From: Pedobacter sp. MC2016-15
Lineage (GTDB): Bacteria > Bacteroidota > Bacteroidia > Sphingobacteriales > Sphingobacteriaceae
Assembly: GCF_026239695.1 (NCBI RefSeq)
Contig: NZ_JAPIVS010000008.1
Location: 203,585-267,584, forward strand
Length of the DNA stretch: 64,000 bases
Direction of reading: 5' to 3'
Every line of letters begins with the position of its first letter. Positions within the stretch are counted from its first letter, which is position 1. Positions 25,823 to 35,374 of this stretch are shown one piece after another. The translations under genes and the position numbers were made by a program. The notes beneath the pieces are model-generated. The model did no database searches. It saw only the letters and a program-made list of their open reading frames with translations, and was not told the origin of the DNA.

Positions 25823-26898
25823 TGAGGGTGGGGAAAAGCTTAGTCAGCGGCAGTTATACGAACGAGATGCTGGAGCTACAACGGCAAACGGGAGATGTAG
25901 AAGCCGACCGTTTTATTGCTCAGGTCTTCAGCGACCCAGCCCAAAAAATTGATTTGCAGCATATCTTAAGTGGCAAAACTAATACAGAGCTCATCAGCGA
26001 ACTACAAAGCAGATATGGAGAATTTGATTTTATCAGAGATGCTACAAGATTGCCATCATGGGCGGATCCGAAATTGATCAATGCCGGAACTGACTTTTTT
26101 GCCCGTCATGCAGAAAGTATCATGAGTTTGCTAGGCTTGTTGTCCCTTCCTTACTGTTATGCAGGTGCCAATGGATCTATGGTATTGTATCTTTCTGAGC
26201 TAATCCGGAAGCAGACTACAAAAAGGCTCCACGATACTGCTCTATTTGTTTGGGGGGTATTGGCTCCCGGCGCTTTCGATAAGAATGGCAAAGCATATGA
26301 AGAAATTATAAAAGTTCGGATCATGCATGCTGCGGTACGGTATTATACGCTTCAAAGCGGCAAATGGAACAATACCTGGGGCTTGCCTGTTAATCAGGAG
26401 GATATGGCAGGTACCAATCTGTCTTTTTCTTTAATAGTCATTCGTGGTCTCCGATTACTTGGCTTCTCTGTAAGCCAGGATGAACAAGCAGCTTTTTTAC
26501 ACATCTGGGCGGTAATTGGTTATCTGTCTGGTTTGAATGAAGAACTGATCCCAGAAGATTCCAGAAAAGCGCAGCAACTGGACAAGCTGATCAAAAAGCG
26601 TCAGTTTCGCAGCTCTGTCCATGGGCGCGAGCTCGCCTTGTCTTTGACCGAACATATTTTAAAGGTAAACAAGTCCAAAGCAACTGCTAAAGATATATTG
26701 GGACTGATGCGTCATCTTCTGGGAACCGAAATTGCAGATATGATTGACATTAAGAAACATATCATTCCAGCTTATAAGTTAAAGACTCTCAGGGCTATAA
26801 ATTTTTTAAAAGGTTTCAGGCCTCAGCGCGACACCCGGCGATTGTATCACGAAGCATATGCAGCATTTAAAGCTCAAGCGGTGAACGTTAATAATTAA
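25822..26898 (+). CDS. MpaB/Lcp-type (DUF2236) oxygenase family protein
   Basis: 358 aa, mostly helical. It carries features of the DUF2236/MpaB family that includes latex-clearing rubber oxygenase (Lcp): the block FFARHAESIMSLLGLLSLPYCYAG near residue 90, RIMHAAVRYY near 170 and VNQEDMAGTNLSFSLIVIRGLRLLG near 200. Lcp uses a b-type haem to cleave isoprenoid double bonds; haem binding here is inferred from the family. There is no Tat or Sec signal, so it is probably cytoplasmic, unlike Lcp. Last gene of the SDR/flavin reductase operon. Confidence 0.82.
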   Translation: MRVGKSLVSGSYTNEMLELQRQTGDVEADRFIAQVFSDPAQKIDLQHILSGKTNTELISELQSRYGEFDFIRDATRLPSWADPKLINAGTDFFARHAESIMSLLGLLSLPYCYAGANGSMVLYLSELIRKQTTKRLHDTALFVWGVLAPGAFDKNGKAYEEIIKVRIMHAAVRYYTLQSGKWNNTWGLPVNQEDMAGTNLSFSLIVIRGLRLLGFSVSQDEQAAFLHIWAVIGYLSGLNEELIPEDSRKAQQLDKLIKKRQFRSSVHGRELALSLTEHILKVNKSKATAKDILGLMRHLLGTEIADMIDIKKHIIPAYKLKTLRAINFLKGFRPQRDTRRLYHEAYAAFKAQAVNVNN

Positions 26899-26919
26899 GT
26901 TTATTGTTCTTCAGAAAAG

Positions 26920-26943
26920 TTAGCTTAACATTTGTTAAGCTAA
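26920..26943. terminator. Hairpin between convergent genes
   Basis: Perfect 10-bp inverted repeat TTAGCTTAAC (26920-26929) and GTTAAGCTAA (26934-26943) with a 4-base loop, lying between the oxygenase operon and the convergent NmrA gene. Confidence 0.72.
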
Positions 26944-26987
26944 TTTACGATAAGACACTTATCGAACTCAGATTCTTAAATAAGTTT

Positions 26988-27866
26988 TTATGCTTTATTG
27001 TGACCGTACTTACTTCTTAAAAAATCTTTTAAAGGCATTGAACTTCTGCCTAGTAGTTGTCCGATATCGCTATGGTTCGTGTCAAACTCTCCGTTGGCTA
27101 TTGCATCAGCGAACCGTGACAGATATGCTGCATCCTCTTGAGAAACTCCGACCTGTACAAGTTGCTTAATATAACTTGTTTTGTCAGTTTGATTATAAGC
27201 TACCGAAGTGCCTGTTACTTGGGATATGATCTCAGCAATCTCAGCAAAGGATAAAGCAGTTTCTGCAGCAATAACATATTCTTTATTCTCATGTCCGGTA
27301 TTAGTGAGTACTACAGTAATAGCTTCAGCCATTTCTGTTATGGGTAAAAAAGGTGTTTTACCATTTCCGGCAGGAATTGTAATACCCTCTGTTAGTATGT
27401 TATTTCCCGAAATAACAGGGATCAGGTCAGCATAGAGGGTATTATTCAATAAAGTGTAAGTTACGCCTTTCTGTTTTAGATAATAACTGGTGTCTGCATG
27501 GTACTGAACATCTGCGGCCATATCACTTCCACGCAGGTCTTTCATGTCAAAACTTGTATAAACGATATGGGAAACGCCGGTCTCCTTAGCAGCATCAATT
27601 ACGTTTTGATGTTGCTCAAATCTTTTCTTTATGTCTGAAGAAGAAGATATAAGTAGTAGCTTATCCACATCGGCAAAAGCACTTTTCAAAGCATCAATGT
27701 CATTGTAGTCACCAATTCTTACCTGAATTCCTTTTGATTTAAACTCTTCAGATTTAAATTCATTTCTAACCAATACTGCGATATTGTTTGCGGATATTCC
27801 ATTATTCAATAAAGAATTCATGGTGGCCTTACCTAAATTCCCAGTTGCACCTGTTATTAAAATCAT
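26988..27866 (-). CDS. NmrA-family NAD(P)-binding oxidoreductase (QorB-like)
   Basis: 292 aa atypical SDR with the loop TGATGNLG at residues 5-12 and HIVYTSF, as in NAD(P)H:quinone oxidoreductase QorB/YtfG and NmrA-like proteins. The middle (ITEMAEAITVVLTNTGHENKEYVIAAETALSFAEIAEII) is typical of that group. It is divergent from an HxlR regulator 120 bases away, which is probably its repressor. It may reduce quinones; the substrate is inference. Confidence 0.92.
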   Translation of the reverse strand: MILITGATGNLGKATMNSLLNNGISANNIAVLVRNEFKSEEFKSKGIQVRIGDYNDIDALKSAFADVDKLLLISSSSDIKKRFEQHQNVIDAAKETGVSHIVYTSFDMKDLRGSDMAADVQYHADTSYYLKQKGVTYTLLNNTLYADLIPVISGNNILTEGITIPAGNGKTPFLPITEMAEAITVVLTNTGHENKEYVIAAETALSFAEIAEIISQVTGTSVAYNQTDKTSYIKQLVQVGVSQEDAAYLSRFADAIANGEFDTNHSDIGQLLGRSSMPLKDFLRSKYGHNKA

Positions 27867-27986
27867 TAGTTTTGTTTTAAGATAAATACTCTATTAATTC
27901 GTTGAGCAAAGAAACTGAAATCGATGCTATAAAATACCGCATCACGTCGATCACGATATATTAACTGGTAACCTTAAAGTAACAAG

Positions 27987-28322
27987 ATGGAAGATAACTT
28001 GAATCCTGCGAACTGTCCGGCTATGGAAACTATAGCGCTTATTGGTGGACGTTGGAAAGTGATTATCTTACATATACTATCCAAAGGAGCAAGGCGTTTT
28101 GGAGAAATTAATGTTCGGATACCTACAATATCAAGAAAAGTATTGACTGAACAACTCAGAGAACTTGAGGCTGACGGCTTAATTAGCCGTAGACAGGATG
28201 AAGAATTTCCTCAGAAAGTAGAGTATGCACTCACAGAATTTGGAGAAAGCCTCTGCCCATTGCTGGCATATATATCAGCATGGAACAAACAAAACTCTCC
28301 ATCACAACCTTTAATTCCTTGA
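27987..28322 (+). CDS. HxlR family transcriptional regulator
   Basis: 111 aa winged-helix regulator with the conserved N-terminal Cys (NPANCPAME), GGRWKVIILHILSKGARRFGEI, TISRKVLTEQLRELEADGLI and wing VEYALTEFG. It is divergent from the QorB-like gene, the arrangement of the quinone-responsive YtfH/QorR pairs, so a quinone- or thiol-reactive signal is plausible. The Cys suggests redox sensing, as shown for some relatives. Confidence 0.93.
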   Translation: MEDNLNPANCPAMETIALIGGRWKVIILHILSKGARRFGEINVRIPTISRKVLTEQLRELEADGLISRRQDEEFPQKVEYALTEFGESLCPLLAYISAWNKQNSPSQPLIP

Positions 28323-28401
28323 AACCCATGTAACGATGGTAACTATCCATTTTCAACTGTTTTGGCTGTATTGAACCAAATGTTAAAATTAATTTCTACC
28401 T

Positions 28402-29250
28402 ATGGATGAAGAGATAAATATCGATGACGCCCTGTACGGGTCTATTAAAATTGATGGTGTCTTTAAAGAACTTGTGCAATCATCTGCCTTTCAACGTTTA
28501 AAAGAGATCAATCAGGGAGGCGCGGTCTTTATGGTTAATCCGGATTCTAACCATACCCGTTTTGACCATTCGTTGGGTGTTTACTGGTTAGTAACGAAAT
28601 TCGGAGGGGATCTCAGGGAACGTACAGCAGCGCTTTTGCATGATCTTTCGCATACGGCCTTCTCCCACGTTGTAGATGCAGTTTTTGATCATCGGAACGA
28701 GGATTATCATGAAAGCATTTTTGAGGAAGTTATCAGAAATTCTACGATTCCATCTATTTTGAACAAGTATGATCTGAGTGACGCACTTGATAGCTTTGAA
28801 CGTTATACGCTTCTTGAACAATCCCTGCCAGAAATCTGTGCTGATCGAATCGATTATACGCTACGTGACCTTTTTCAGGCTCGTATGATCACCAGTGATG
28901 AAGTAAACAGTTTCATTGCTGATCTACAAATAGAAAATGGAAAATTTGTGATATCTACTACCGCATCTGAAGAATGGTTTAAATATCAATACAAAAGATT
29001 AAACGAAGATTATTTCAGACGTCCTGAGCATCTGTTTGCCAACCAAAAAATGGCAGAGTTACTTAAACGAGCAGTTGCCGATGGTAATCTTAGCAAAGCT
29101 GACCTAATGACTACTGATACTGAAGTTATTCGTAAGCTTAAATCAGCTGGTTTTCATGAGGAAATATCTGCTTTAAGAAATCTTGATGGATTTCAATCTT
29201 TTGATATGAAAAGAGCCGCTCAAAAACTCAAGCTAAGGGTAATGCCTTAA
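28402..29250 (+). CDS. HD-domain phosphohydrolase
   Basis: 282 aa, lacking a membrane segment. The metal site reads H in TRFDHSLGVYWL, then HD in AALLHDLSHTAFSH, and a later Asp in ADRIDYTLRD, matching the HD family related to dGTPases and SAMHD1-like enzymes. It may hydrolyse a nucleotide or cyclic nucleotide; the substrate cannot be told. It lies between the HxlR gene and a small HTH gene, with no clear operon partner. Confidence 0.9.
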   Translation: MDEEINIDDALYGSIKIDGVFKELVQSSAFQRLKEINQGGAVFMVNPDSNHTRFDHSLGVYWLVTKFGGDLRERTAALLHDLSHTAFSHVVDAVFDHRNEDYHESIFEEVIRNSTIPSILNKYDLSDALDSFERYTLLEQSLPEICADRIDYTLRDLFQARMITSDEVNSFIADLQIENGKFVISTTASEEWFKYQYKRLNEDYFRRPEHLFANQKMAELLKRAVADGNLSKADLMTTDTEVIRKLKSAGFHEEISALRNLDGFQSFDMKRAAQKLKLRVMP

Positions 29251-29388
29251 GTCAAACATATAGTTTTGTAGCCGTATCTAAAGAGAGTTGTTTAATCAAG
29301 GATATTGGACAAAGGATGATCAGATTTACTTTAATATTATTATTGTCAATTATATTCGATATATTTAATAATAGATTAAAACAACATT

Positions 29389-29649
29389 ATGTTACATCCT
29401 ATCGAGCAGTACGCTATTGACATAGTAATTAAACTTAAGCAAACACATAAATTGCGATCAATTGATATCGCAAAAATTATTAATACCAAAAGCTCCTTCA
29501 TAGGTAATGTAGAAAATCCAGACAGTCCGGCAAAATATAACTTAAAGCATATTAATCTTTTGGCAGCCTATTTTGAACTTTCACCTCAATATTTTTTGCC
29601 AGATACTGCTTTTAATTTTAAAACAGAAAATATTGTTTTACCTATTTAA
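29389..29649 (+). CDS. Small XRE-like helix-turn-helix protein, 'HPIEQYAI' type
   Basis: 86 aa, paralogue of the protein at 19068. Shared features are HPIEQYAI at the start, PAKYNL near residue 46 and FxLSPQYFLPD toward the end. The HTH is in LRSIDIAKIINTKSSFIGNVE. Its last 8 bases overlap the end of the convergent gene at 29642, so the two cannot share a terminator. Confidence 0.75.
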   Translation: MLHPIEQYAIDIVIKLKQTHKLRSIDIAKIINTKSSFIGNVENPDSPAKYNLKHINLLAAYFELSPQYFLPDTAFNFKTENIVLPI

Positions 29650-30025
29650 TACTCAGTTCTTTACCGGTCATTGAAAAATATAAATTTTGCAGCTGATGTA
29701 TATATTGTATGTGCTGCAGCACAGTATAACAAGCTTCCACGACTAAAAATAGCGTGCCCTCTCTATAAATCAGATCAATACAACTATTAATTTCCAGTTT
29801 GCTATCTTTAAAACCCAATCTCTCAATCCATTCCTTAGATATCTCAATAGGTTTTGCTGAGGAATGACCGTCAACTTTAGATATCGGTTCGGTAGATACG
29901 GAACCTGATATTCCTACTGGCTGGGTTACAATCCTATTTCCACTGATACTAATTACAATTTGATCTTCAAGATGACCATCCTGTCCAGTTAAGTAGTTAC
30001 CTATTCTCACGTCTGTTACTCTCAT
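29642..30025 (-). CDS. Hypothetical protein of mobile-element-associated type
   Basis: 127 aa. The opening (RVTDVRIGNYLTGQDG), a PIEISKEWIERLGFK block and the end resemble small proteins often seen in Bacteroidota integrated elements. The family is known to me only by pattern and has no assigned function. It overlaps the convergent HTH gene by 8 bases and, on the other side, touches a short frame at 30025-30132 through a TAATG overlap. Confidence 0.65.
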   Translation of the reverse strand: MRVTDVRIGNYLTGQDGHLEDQIVISISGNRIVTQPVGISGSVSTEPISKVDGHSSAKPIEISKEWIERLGFKDSKLEINSCIDLIYREGTLFLVVEACYTVLQHIQYIHQLQNLYFSMTGKELSIK

Positions 30026-30132
30026 TATCTTCTACTATCGTTTTCGCAGGGATTAATTTCCCAGGTCTTCTCCCAAACAACAGTCGCGCCATCTTTTTGC
30101 ATCATCTTCTCTATTTTATCCAAGGTGATACT
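30025..30132 (-). other. Short frame that could be a tiny gene or a remnant
   Basis: On the minus strand a frame reads S-I-T-L-D-K-I-E-K-M-M-Q-K-D-G-A-T-V-V-W-E-K-T, then W-E-I-N-P-C, and ends in TAATG, overlapping the start of the 29642 gene by one base. The only ATG starts would give about 26 aa; a TTG would give 32. The composition looks coding. It may be a short leader gene or a truncated gene. Confidence 0.3.
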
Positions 30133-30279
30133 TTATTTGATTCAGATTACTTCCAGTGGGAATAGTATTATCATAAATATTATGACTTGATTTTTTGTTA
30201 TATAAAGTTCTTTCGTAACGCTGTAGTACCAATGTATGATGTATCCTACTTATATTGCAATGCGTTATTTAAAATATGA

Positions 30280-30558
30280 ATGAACAATATGGATCAAATC
30301 ATTTCCCAAAGAGTTAAGATTATCATTAGCAATATCAGAAAGGTTAGAGAATACCGGAATTACTCACAGGAATATGTAGCGATGAAGCTCTCGATTTCGC
30401 AAAATGCATATAGCAAAATAGAGGTTTTTCAGAGTAAGATCACTCTGAACAGATTATTTAACATTGCGATTATTCTCAATGTAAAAGTGAAACAGTTGAT
30501 CACTATTGATCATTTTACAAGCGAAATGCTCGAAGCTCTTCCTCCAATCAAAAATTAG
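30280..30558 (+). CDS. XRE family helix-turn-helix protein
   Basis: 92 aa with a typical Cro/C1 HTH: IRKVREYRNYSQEYVAMKLSIS then QNAYSKIEVFQSKITLNRLFNIAIIL. No additional domain. A degenerate homologue lies at 50321-50570, where the same helices can be read across a frameshift. The start could be Met4. It stands alone; the target is unknown. Confidence 0.87.
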   Translation: MNNMDQIISQRVKIIISNIRKVREYRNYSQEYVAMKLSISQNAYSKIEVFQSKITLNRLFNIAIILNVKVKQLITIDHFTSEMLEALPPIKN

Positions 30559-30864
30559 TTCTTTAGGTTGTTGTTATAGCTTGAGCCAACAATCTATCAA
30601 TTATTGGTCAAATAGGTAGTTAGAAGTAAGGCATGGAAAAGTTTCATGGTGAGTCGTCTATTGATAAAAGAAGACCATTGATATATTTTTCAATAGCCTA
30701 TAAAGTACTGAAAATAACAGGATCTTTTTCAGCCATGAAATAAGGCTATCTTGATTAGAAATCGTTAAATACTGGGAAGTATTATTGTTCATATGAGTAA
30801 AGAACTTCAATCCTTGGTATAAGTTCTGCTAGGTAGATAGTGAACTAAGACTAATCTTCACAAG
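30559..30864. other. Intergenic region, nothing recognised
   Basis: 306 bases between the HTH gene and a membrane protein gene on the same strand. No gene, clear terminator or RNA was seen. Confidence 0.5.
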
Positions 30865-31248
30865 ATGAAATACTTTAAAATCATTATTTACAGTTTTCTT
30901 ATAGCCTCAGCTATTAGCCTGGCAGGTGTATTTGTCATGCAATCTACAGAAATGATAGGTGCAGCCGATACGGATTTTAAGAATTTACCTTACGGTATTG
31001 CTCTTGGTATCAATAGCTTTTTCCTTCTTGGAAGCTTCACTATTTTATTAAATTTGAAACGAAGTGTTAGCAATAACACCTTGTACAACGCACTTAGTTT
31101 TTTTCTGGTGCCTTGCTTGCTTGTAATACTATTACTGTTTGCCATGTGGGATGAACCCTGGCCAGGCGTCCTTTTTTGTATTCCCTATCTGATTGTATTA
31201 TCGATCTTTTTTGTTCGTTCCAAAAATAAAAAGTGGGAGCATTTTTAA
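30865..31248 (+). CDS. Small integral membrane protein
   Basis: 127 aa with about four membrane segments (residues about 6-26, 47-67, 80-100 and 104-120). The second-last loop is W-D-E-P-W-P-G. No domain is recognised. It lies alone, facing the convergent sensor kinase gene. Confidence 0.68.
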   Translation: MKYFKIIIYSFLIASAISLAGVFVMQSTEMIGAADTDFKNLPYGIALGINSFFLLGSFTILLNLKRSVSNNTLYNALSFFLVPCLLVILLLFAMWDEPWPGVLFCIPYLIVLSIFFVRSKNKKWEHF

Positions 31249-31367
31249 ATCGTCCAAGGTTGCAACAATCATAGTGATTATAAATTCATTTGCATGCTAC
31301 AAATTTACTTCCCGATAGGGGCAACATAGTTGCCATCGTCGATCCGTATTTCTACCTATGGAAAACA

Positions 31368-33470
31368 TCAGGAAAGTCCTACCAAGGGTAAACTGAAATA
31401 AAAAGTAGATCCCTTACCGCTTTCACTATCCACCCAAATCTCGCCATTATGTTGGCGAATAATTTCTGCACTTAAATATAACCCAATACCAAAGCCGGAG
31501 ATCAGGCGCGTATGGTTGCTTTCCACACGATAATAGCGATCAAATACTTTATCTATATCCTGTGGTTGTAAGCCCATGCCTTCATCTTTAACACTAATCC
31601 GTACAGTATTTTCTATTAGCTCACATTTAACTTCAATCACTTTTCCATTTGGCGAATACTTCACAGCGTTGCTGATCAGATTTGTAAGGACAGAGTTGAT
31701 CTTGTCACTATCCGCATTAATTATTATTTTGGTTAAATTTTGAAAGGTAACCGTATGGCTAGAGATTGTCAGCCTGGTTTCTTTAACAATATCCTCAATC
31801 AGTTCCTGCAGATCAAATTCGTGCTTGTCAATTAAAAGTTTGGCAGATTCGAGTCGTGATACATTTAGGAAGCTACTGATCATATTGCTCATGCGTTTCA
31901 CCTGTATATTTGCTTTCTGCATTGCGGTAACCAAAAATTGATCTTCGCTGTTTTTTAATTTACGGTCTGCAAGTTGCAGGATAGCGGCTAGTGAGGTAAG
32001 AGGCGTTTTTAGTTCATGGCTTACCATGCCAATAAAATCATTTTTTCTAAGTTCGTCCTCCTTTTGTTCGGTTATATCCAGCACAGAGCCGATAAACCTT
32101 ACAGGCTTGTCCTGCGAATCAAAATAGGCCTGGCCTTTTGCCCGTACCCATCTGAGCTGTTGGTCCTCTGCACCCACTGTGCGGTACTCTACGTCATATA
32201 CCCCGCCAGTGAGTGACTTCATAAAAACAGAATCAATTATATTTAAAATTCTTTCTTTATCGTCGGCATGCAACCCTGTAATAAAATCCTTCTCAAAAGT
32301 TACGGTATCATTATGAGATATTCCGAAGATTTCCCGGCACCTTGCATCCCATACTAATGTATCTTTAGTTACATCCAGGTCAAAGAACCCTAACTGCGCT
32401 GCCTCCTTTGCAAGGCGCAATTGGTCATAGGCACTTTCAAGAAAATTTCTGGATTCTACCTGCTCCGTAATATCCATCACTACCCCTGTAAAGGCAGAAA
32501 AAGCACCTGATGGGTCAGCTTTTAAATTTCCAATGGCCCTTAGCCATCGTAAGCGATTATCATGTAAGCCGATAACAGGATAAGTTACGTCATAGTCACC
32601 ATTGTTATAAATGGCATTCTCCAGTTTATCAGCCACGTATCCTCGATATTCTTCAGTAATTTGAGCAACAGCCTGCTCGATAGAAAGAGCTTCATCGGGA
32701 TAATATCCAAATAGCTCTTTTAGTCGCCGATCAGTGATAAACTCGCGGGTTTGCGAATGAATAAACCAAGTACCAAAGTCGGCGGCATCAATCGCCAATC
32801 GCAGCGCAATCTCGCCTTCCTCAATTTTTTGCCTTGCAACTAGGATCTCATCATTGGCTTGCGCCAGTTCCTCATTTGTTGACCTTAATTCTTCATTGGA
32901 GGTAGCCAATTCTTCATTGGCGGCTGCCATTTCCTCATTGATAGATTGCAGTTCTTCGGTGAGATTCTGATTGTCAAGTTCAGCGAGTTTGCGATTTGTG
33001 GTCTCAATAACATTCGTTAGTACACCTTCTATTACACCCTCTTCATTTCTAATTGGGCTGTAAGAAAAATCAAAATAGCACTCTTCTTTACTTCCGTTTC
33101 GTTCTAAAAATACTTGAAAATCATGAAAGCGGACAGCTTTCCCATCCATAACACCATAAATCAATGGCCCGATAGTATCCCAAATTTCCGGATAGGATTC
33201 ATAAATAGGTAATCCTAAGGCCTTTGGATGTTTAACGTTTCCCAAAACCGGCTGATAGGCATCATTATATAGTAGGATAAATTTTGGGCCCCAGGTGATG
33301 TGCATAGGAAAGGGGGAAGCTAGCATCACACTGACCATCACCTTCAATGAATTTGGCCATAAAGACGGATCGCCAAGCATGGAGTTCGACCACTCATAGG
33401 AGCGAATAAGTTCAGCCATCTCACCGCCACCTTGTAAGAATTTGTAATCTGATGTGTTTCGGCTATTCAT
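31368..33470 (-). CDS. Multi-PAS sensor histidine kinase
   Basis: About 700 aa from the ATG at 33470, chosen because the frame then opens MNSRNTSDYKFLQGGGEMAEL; longer starts add a hydrophobic stretch unlike the family. It has no membrane helix, so it is probably cytoplasmic. Three PAS/PAC modules (about 15-160, 220-345 and 350-470) are linked by a coiled coil rich in NEEL repeats near 170-215. The kinase core is complete: H-box MVSHELKTPL, N-box LTNLISNAVKYSPNG, G-boxes DEGMGL and GFGIGLYLS. A second sensor kinase lies about 200 bases upstream. Confidence 0.93.
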   Translation of the reverse strand: MNSRNTSDYKFLQGGGEMAELIRSYEWSNSMLGDPSLWPNSLKVMVSVMLASPFPMHITWGPKFILLYNDAYQPVLGNVKHPKALGLPIYESYPEIWDTIGPLIYGVMDGKAVRFHDFQVFLERNGSKEECYFDFSYSPIRNEEGVIEGVLTNVIETTNRKLAELDNQNLTEELQSINEEMAAANEELATSNEELRSTNEELAQANDEILVARQKIEEGEIALRLAIDAADFGTWFIHSQTREFITDRRLKELFGYYPDEALSIEQAVAQITEEYRGYVADKLENAIYNNGDYDVTYPVIGLHDNRLRWLRAIGNLKADPSGAFSAFTGVVMDITEQVESRNFLESAYDQLRLAKEAAQLGFFDLDVTKDTLVWDARCREIFGISHNDTVTFEKDFITGLHADDKERILNIIDSVFMKSLTGGVYDVEYRTVGAEDQQLRWVRAKGQAYFDSQDKPVRFIGSVLDITEQKEDELRKNDFIGMVSHELKTPLTSLAAILQLADRKLKNSEDQFLVTAMQKANIQVKRMSNMISSFLNVSRLESAKLLIDKHEFDLQELIEDIVKETRLTISSHTVTFQNLTKIIINADSDKINSVLTNLISNAVKYSPNGKVIEVKCELIENTVRISVKDEGMGLQPQDIDKVFDRYYRVESNHTRLISGFGIGLYLSAEIIRQHNGEIWVDSESGKGSTFYFSLPLVGLS

Positions 33471-33675
33471 AAGGGGATTTACTGTCATAAAGCAGATCAA
33501 AAATTTTAAAAGTATGCAATAATCTTCAGAGTTTAATGGGTTGGCTATCGTTTGTAACAATTGTATCAGGCATTATGAAACGTCTACAACCACTATCAAA
33601 TAGTTCTGATTTACCAAAGATATAGTGCAGCCATTGATTTCTCTGGGAGTTTTGGGATCCTGATAAGTACTAAGT

Positions 33676-34869
33676 TTATGCAGGAAACAGAATTGTAAAT
33701 TCAGTTTGAGTGTTATCAGATATAACATTAATGCTTCCTCCATGAGCAAGTACAATTTCTTTCGATATATAAAGTCCGAGACCTAAACCCTCTTGTCCTG
33801 GTCTCACCTTTCCTCTTGAATATGGCATGAAAAGGTGCGGTAATACACTTGCTGGTATAGGCAATCCAGAATTAGATACGGTTATTGTTTTTCCATCTAC
33901 AGTTTCTTTCAGACTCAGTTGTATTGGTTTACCTTTTTCACCATGTGTGATGGCGTTGCCAAGGATATTGGATAGCAGTTGAGCTATTCGCTTGTAGTCA
34001 GCTTTGAGTTCAGAGGACAAATCAATATTTTTAATTATTTTAACCTCTGGCCAGGCCATATTCAGTTCAGTTATCACCTGCTGTATGGTTTCATCAAGAC
34101 TAAGGTCATTCTCATAATTGAGCTTAATACCGCCACCAAGTTTTCCACTTGCAAAGTCAAGAATATTATTAATTAATCCTTTTGTACGCGTTGTAGCATC
34201 ATTGATTATTGCTGCCAGACGCTTATTTCTGTCGTCAAGGTCACCGCGTAGTTGTAGCTGTACTGCATTTGAAATGGCATTCACCGGATTTCTTAAGTCA
34301 TGTCCGAGCATTGCTATGAACTGCTCCCTTATTTCTGCGTTGCGCTGCTCAAGCTTCAAAACCCGCGAACTTTCATCGAGCTCATCTTGTGAATCCAGAT
34401 GAAAGCCGATAAGTTCTGCAAATAGGCTAAAAGTGTTAATTACTTTTATGTTGTTAACTTCATTAGGAACCCGGTCAATAGCACAAAGGGTACCAAAGAA
34501 TTTTCCATTTTTACGAATAATAGGCACAGAAATATAGCTCTGCAGTCCATACATATTTGGTGTATGGTGATTTTTATAAGTTGGGTCCAGATCAGCATGA
34601 TCAATTGCAACAGGTTGATGATGTTGCATGATTTCATTGCAAATAGTGGTCTCCAGTTTTAATTCTCCACCAACTCCCAGTCCAAAATTAATCCGATCTT
34701 TGGTAGCACATGCTACCCATGAGCTTTCAGTCACACGGGCAATAGCAGCAAAGCCCATTCCAGTGATTTCGCACGCTACTTCTAATATGTTGGCAACTGC
34801 AGGAATGCGTGATATCTTTACGATGTCAGACTGGATATTTGCTATTTCTTCCTGTTTATAGCTTTCCAT
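33676..34869 (-). CDS. GAF-domain sensor histidine kinase
   Basis: 397 aa, soluble. The GAF domain covers about residues 20-165 (YGLQSYISVPIIRKNGKFFGTLCAID). The kinase core follows: HisKA with AMLGHDLRNPVNAI, HATPase with LLSNILGNAITHG and GLGLGLYISKEIV. The GAF domain may bind a small molecule or chromophore. It is upstream of the multi-PAS kinase on the same strand, and neither has an adjacent response regulator. Confidence 0.93.
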   Translation of the reverse strand: MESYKQEEIANIQSDIVKISRIPAVANILEVACEITGMGFAAIARVTESSWVACATKDRINFGLGVGGELKLETTICNEIMQHHQPVAIDHADLDPTYKNHHTPNMYGLQSYISVPIIRKNGKFFGTLCAIDRVPNEVNNIKVINTFSLFAELIGFHLDSQDELDESSRVLKLEQRNAEIREQFIAMLGHDLRNPVNAISNAVQLQLRGDLDDRNKRLAAIINDATTRTKGLINNILDFASGKLGGGIKLNYENDLSLDETIQQVITELNMAWPEVKIIKNIDLSSELKADYKRIAQLLSNILGNAITHGEKGKPIQLSLKETVDGKTITVSNSGLPIPASVLPHLFMPYSRGKVRPGQEGLGLGLYISKEIVLAHGGSINVISDNTQTEFTILFPA

Positions 34870-35328
34870 GAGCTTACTGTTTTACAATTACTATTGTAAA
34901 GATATAACAATCTGGGCTACAATAATTAGTTGCTCTGCTAAACATCAATAATAAATCAGAATTCTATTCATATCGCTTGTTAAAAGTATATTTATTTCAC
35001 CTTTCATTTAGTCTGTTGCATTAATCTGGGATCGACCGACAGGTGTGAGTGCTGCAGACTGCTCAAAGTCACATTTGAGTAAATGGTATATTTACTTTAC
35101 CGGTTACCATCGCAATGCTCACAGATTACTCTTTCGGTGTTCTACATTATTCCATTTTTCCGATAAGATTATTGCCGACGATAATGAACAATTAAATACT
35201 GTATTAGGTCACAGCTTTTAAAAATATAAAATGCCTCGGGAAAAATTTAAGGTATAACAACAAAAGCAGGTGTCGTTTTAACCCTCTAAAATGAAGCTCG
35301 TGATTGTTGCCATACAAAACTTTCTAAC
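34870..35328. other. Intergenic region, nothing recognised
   Basis: 459 bases after the start of the GAF kinase gene, before the hairpin. A single ACCGGT stretch occurs at about 35098, but no gene or RNA is visible. Confidence 0.5.
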
Positions 35329-35365
35329 TTTTGCTCACAGGTGAGGCCTTTGCCTGTGAGCAAAA
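35329..35365. terminator. Hairpin terminator of the NmrA-like gene
   Basis: A perfect 13-bp inverted repeat (TTTTGCTCACAGG at 35329-35341 and CCTGTGAGCAAAA at 35353-35365) just downstream of the reverse-strand NmrA-like gene that ends at 35375. Confidence 0.82.
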
Positions 35366-35374
35366 CTAGATTTA

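Noticed and set aside
35040..35220. Possible small gene in the kinase/NmrA gap
   Set aside because: Frames are short and lack coding composition; nothing beyond the hairpin at 35329 is supported.
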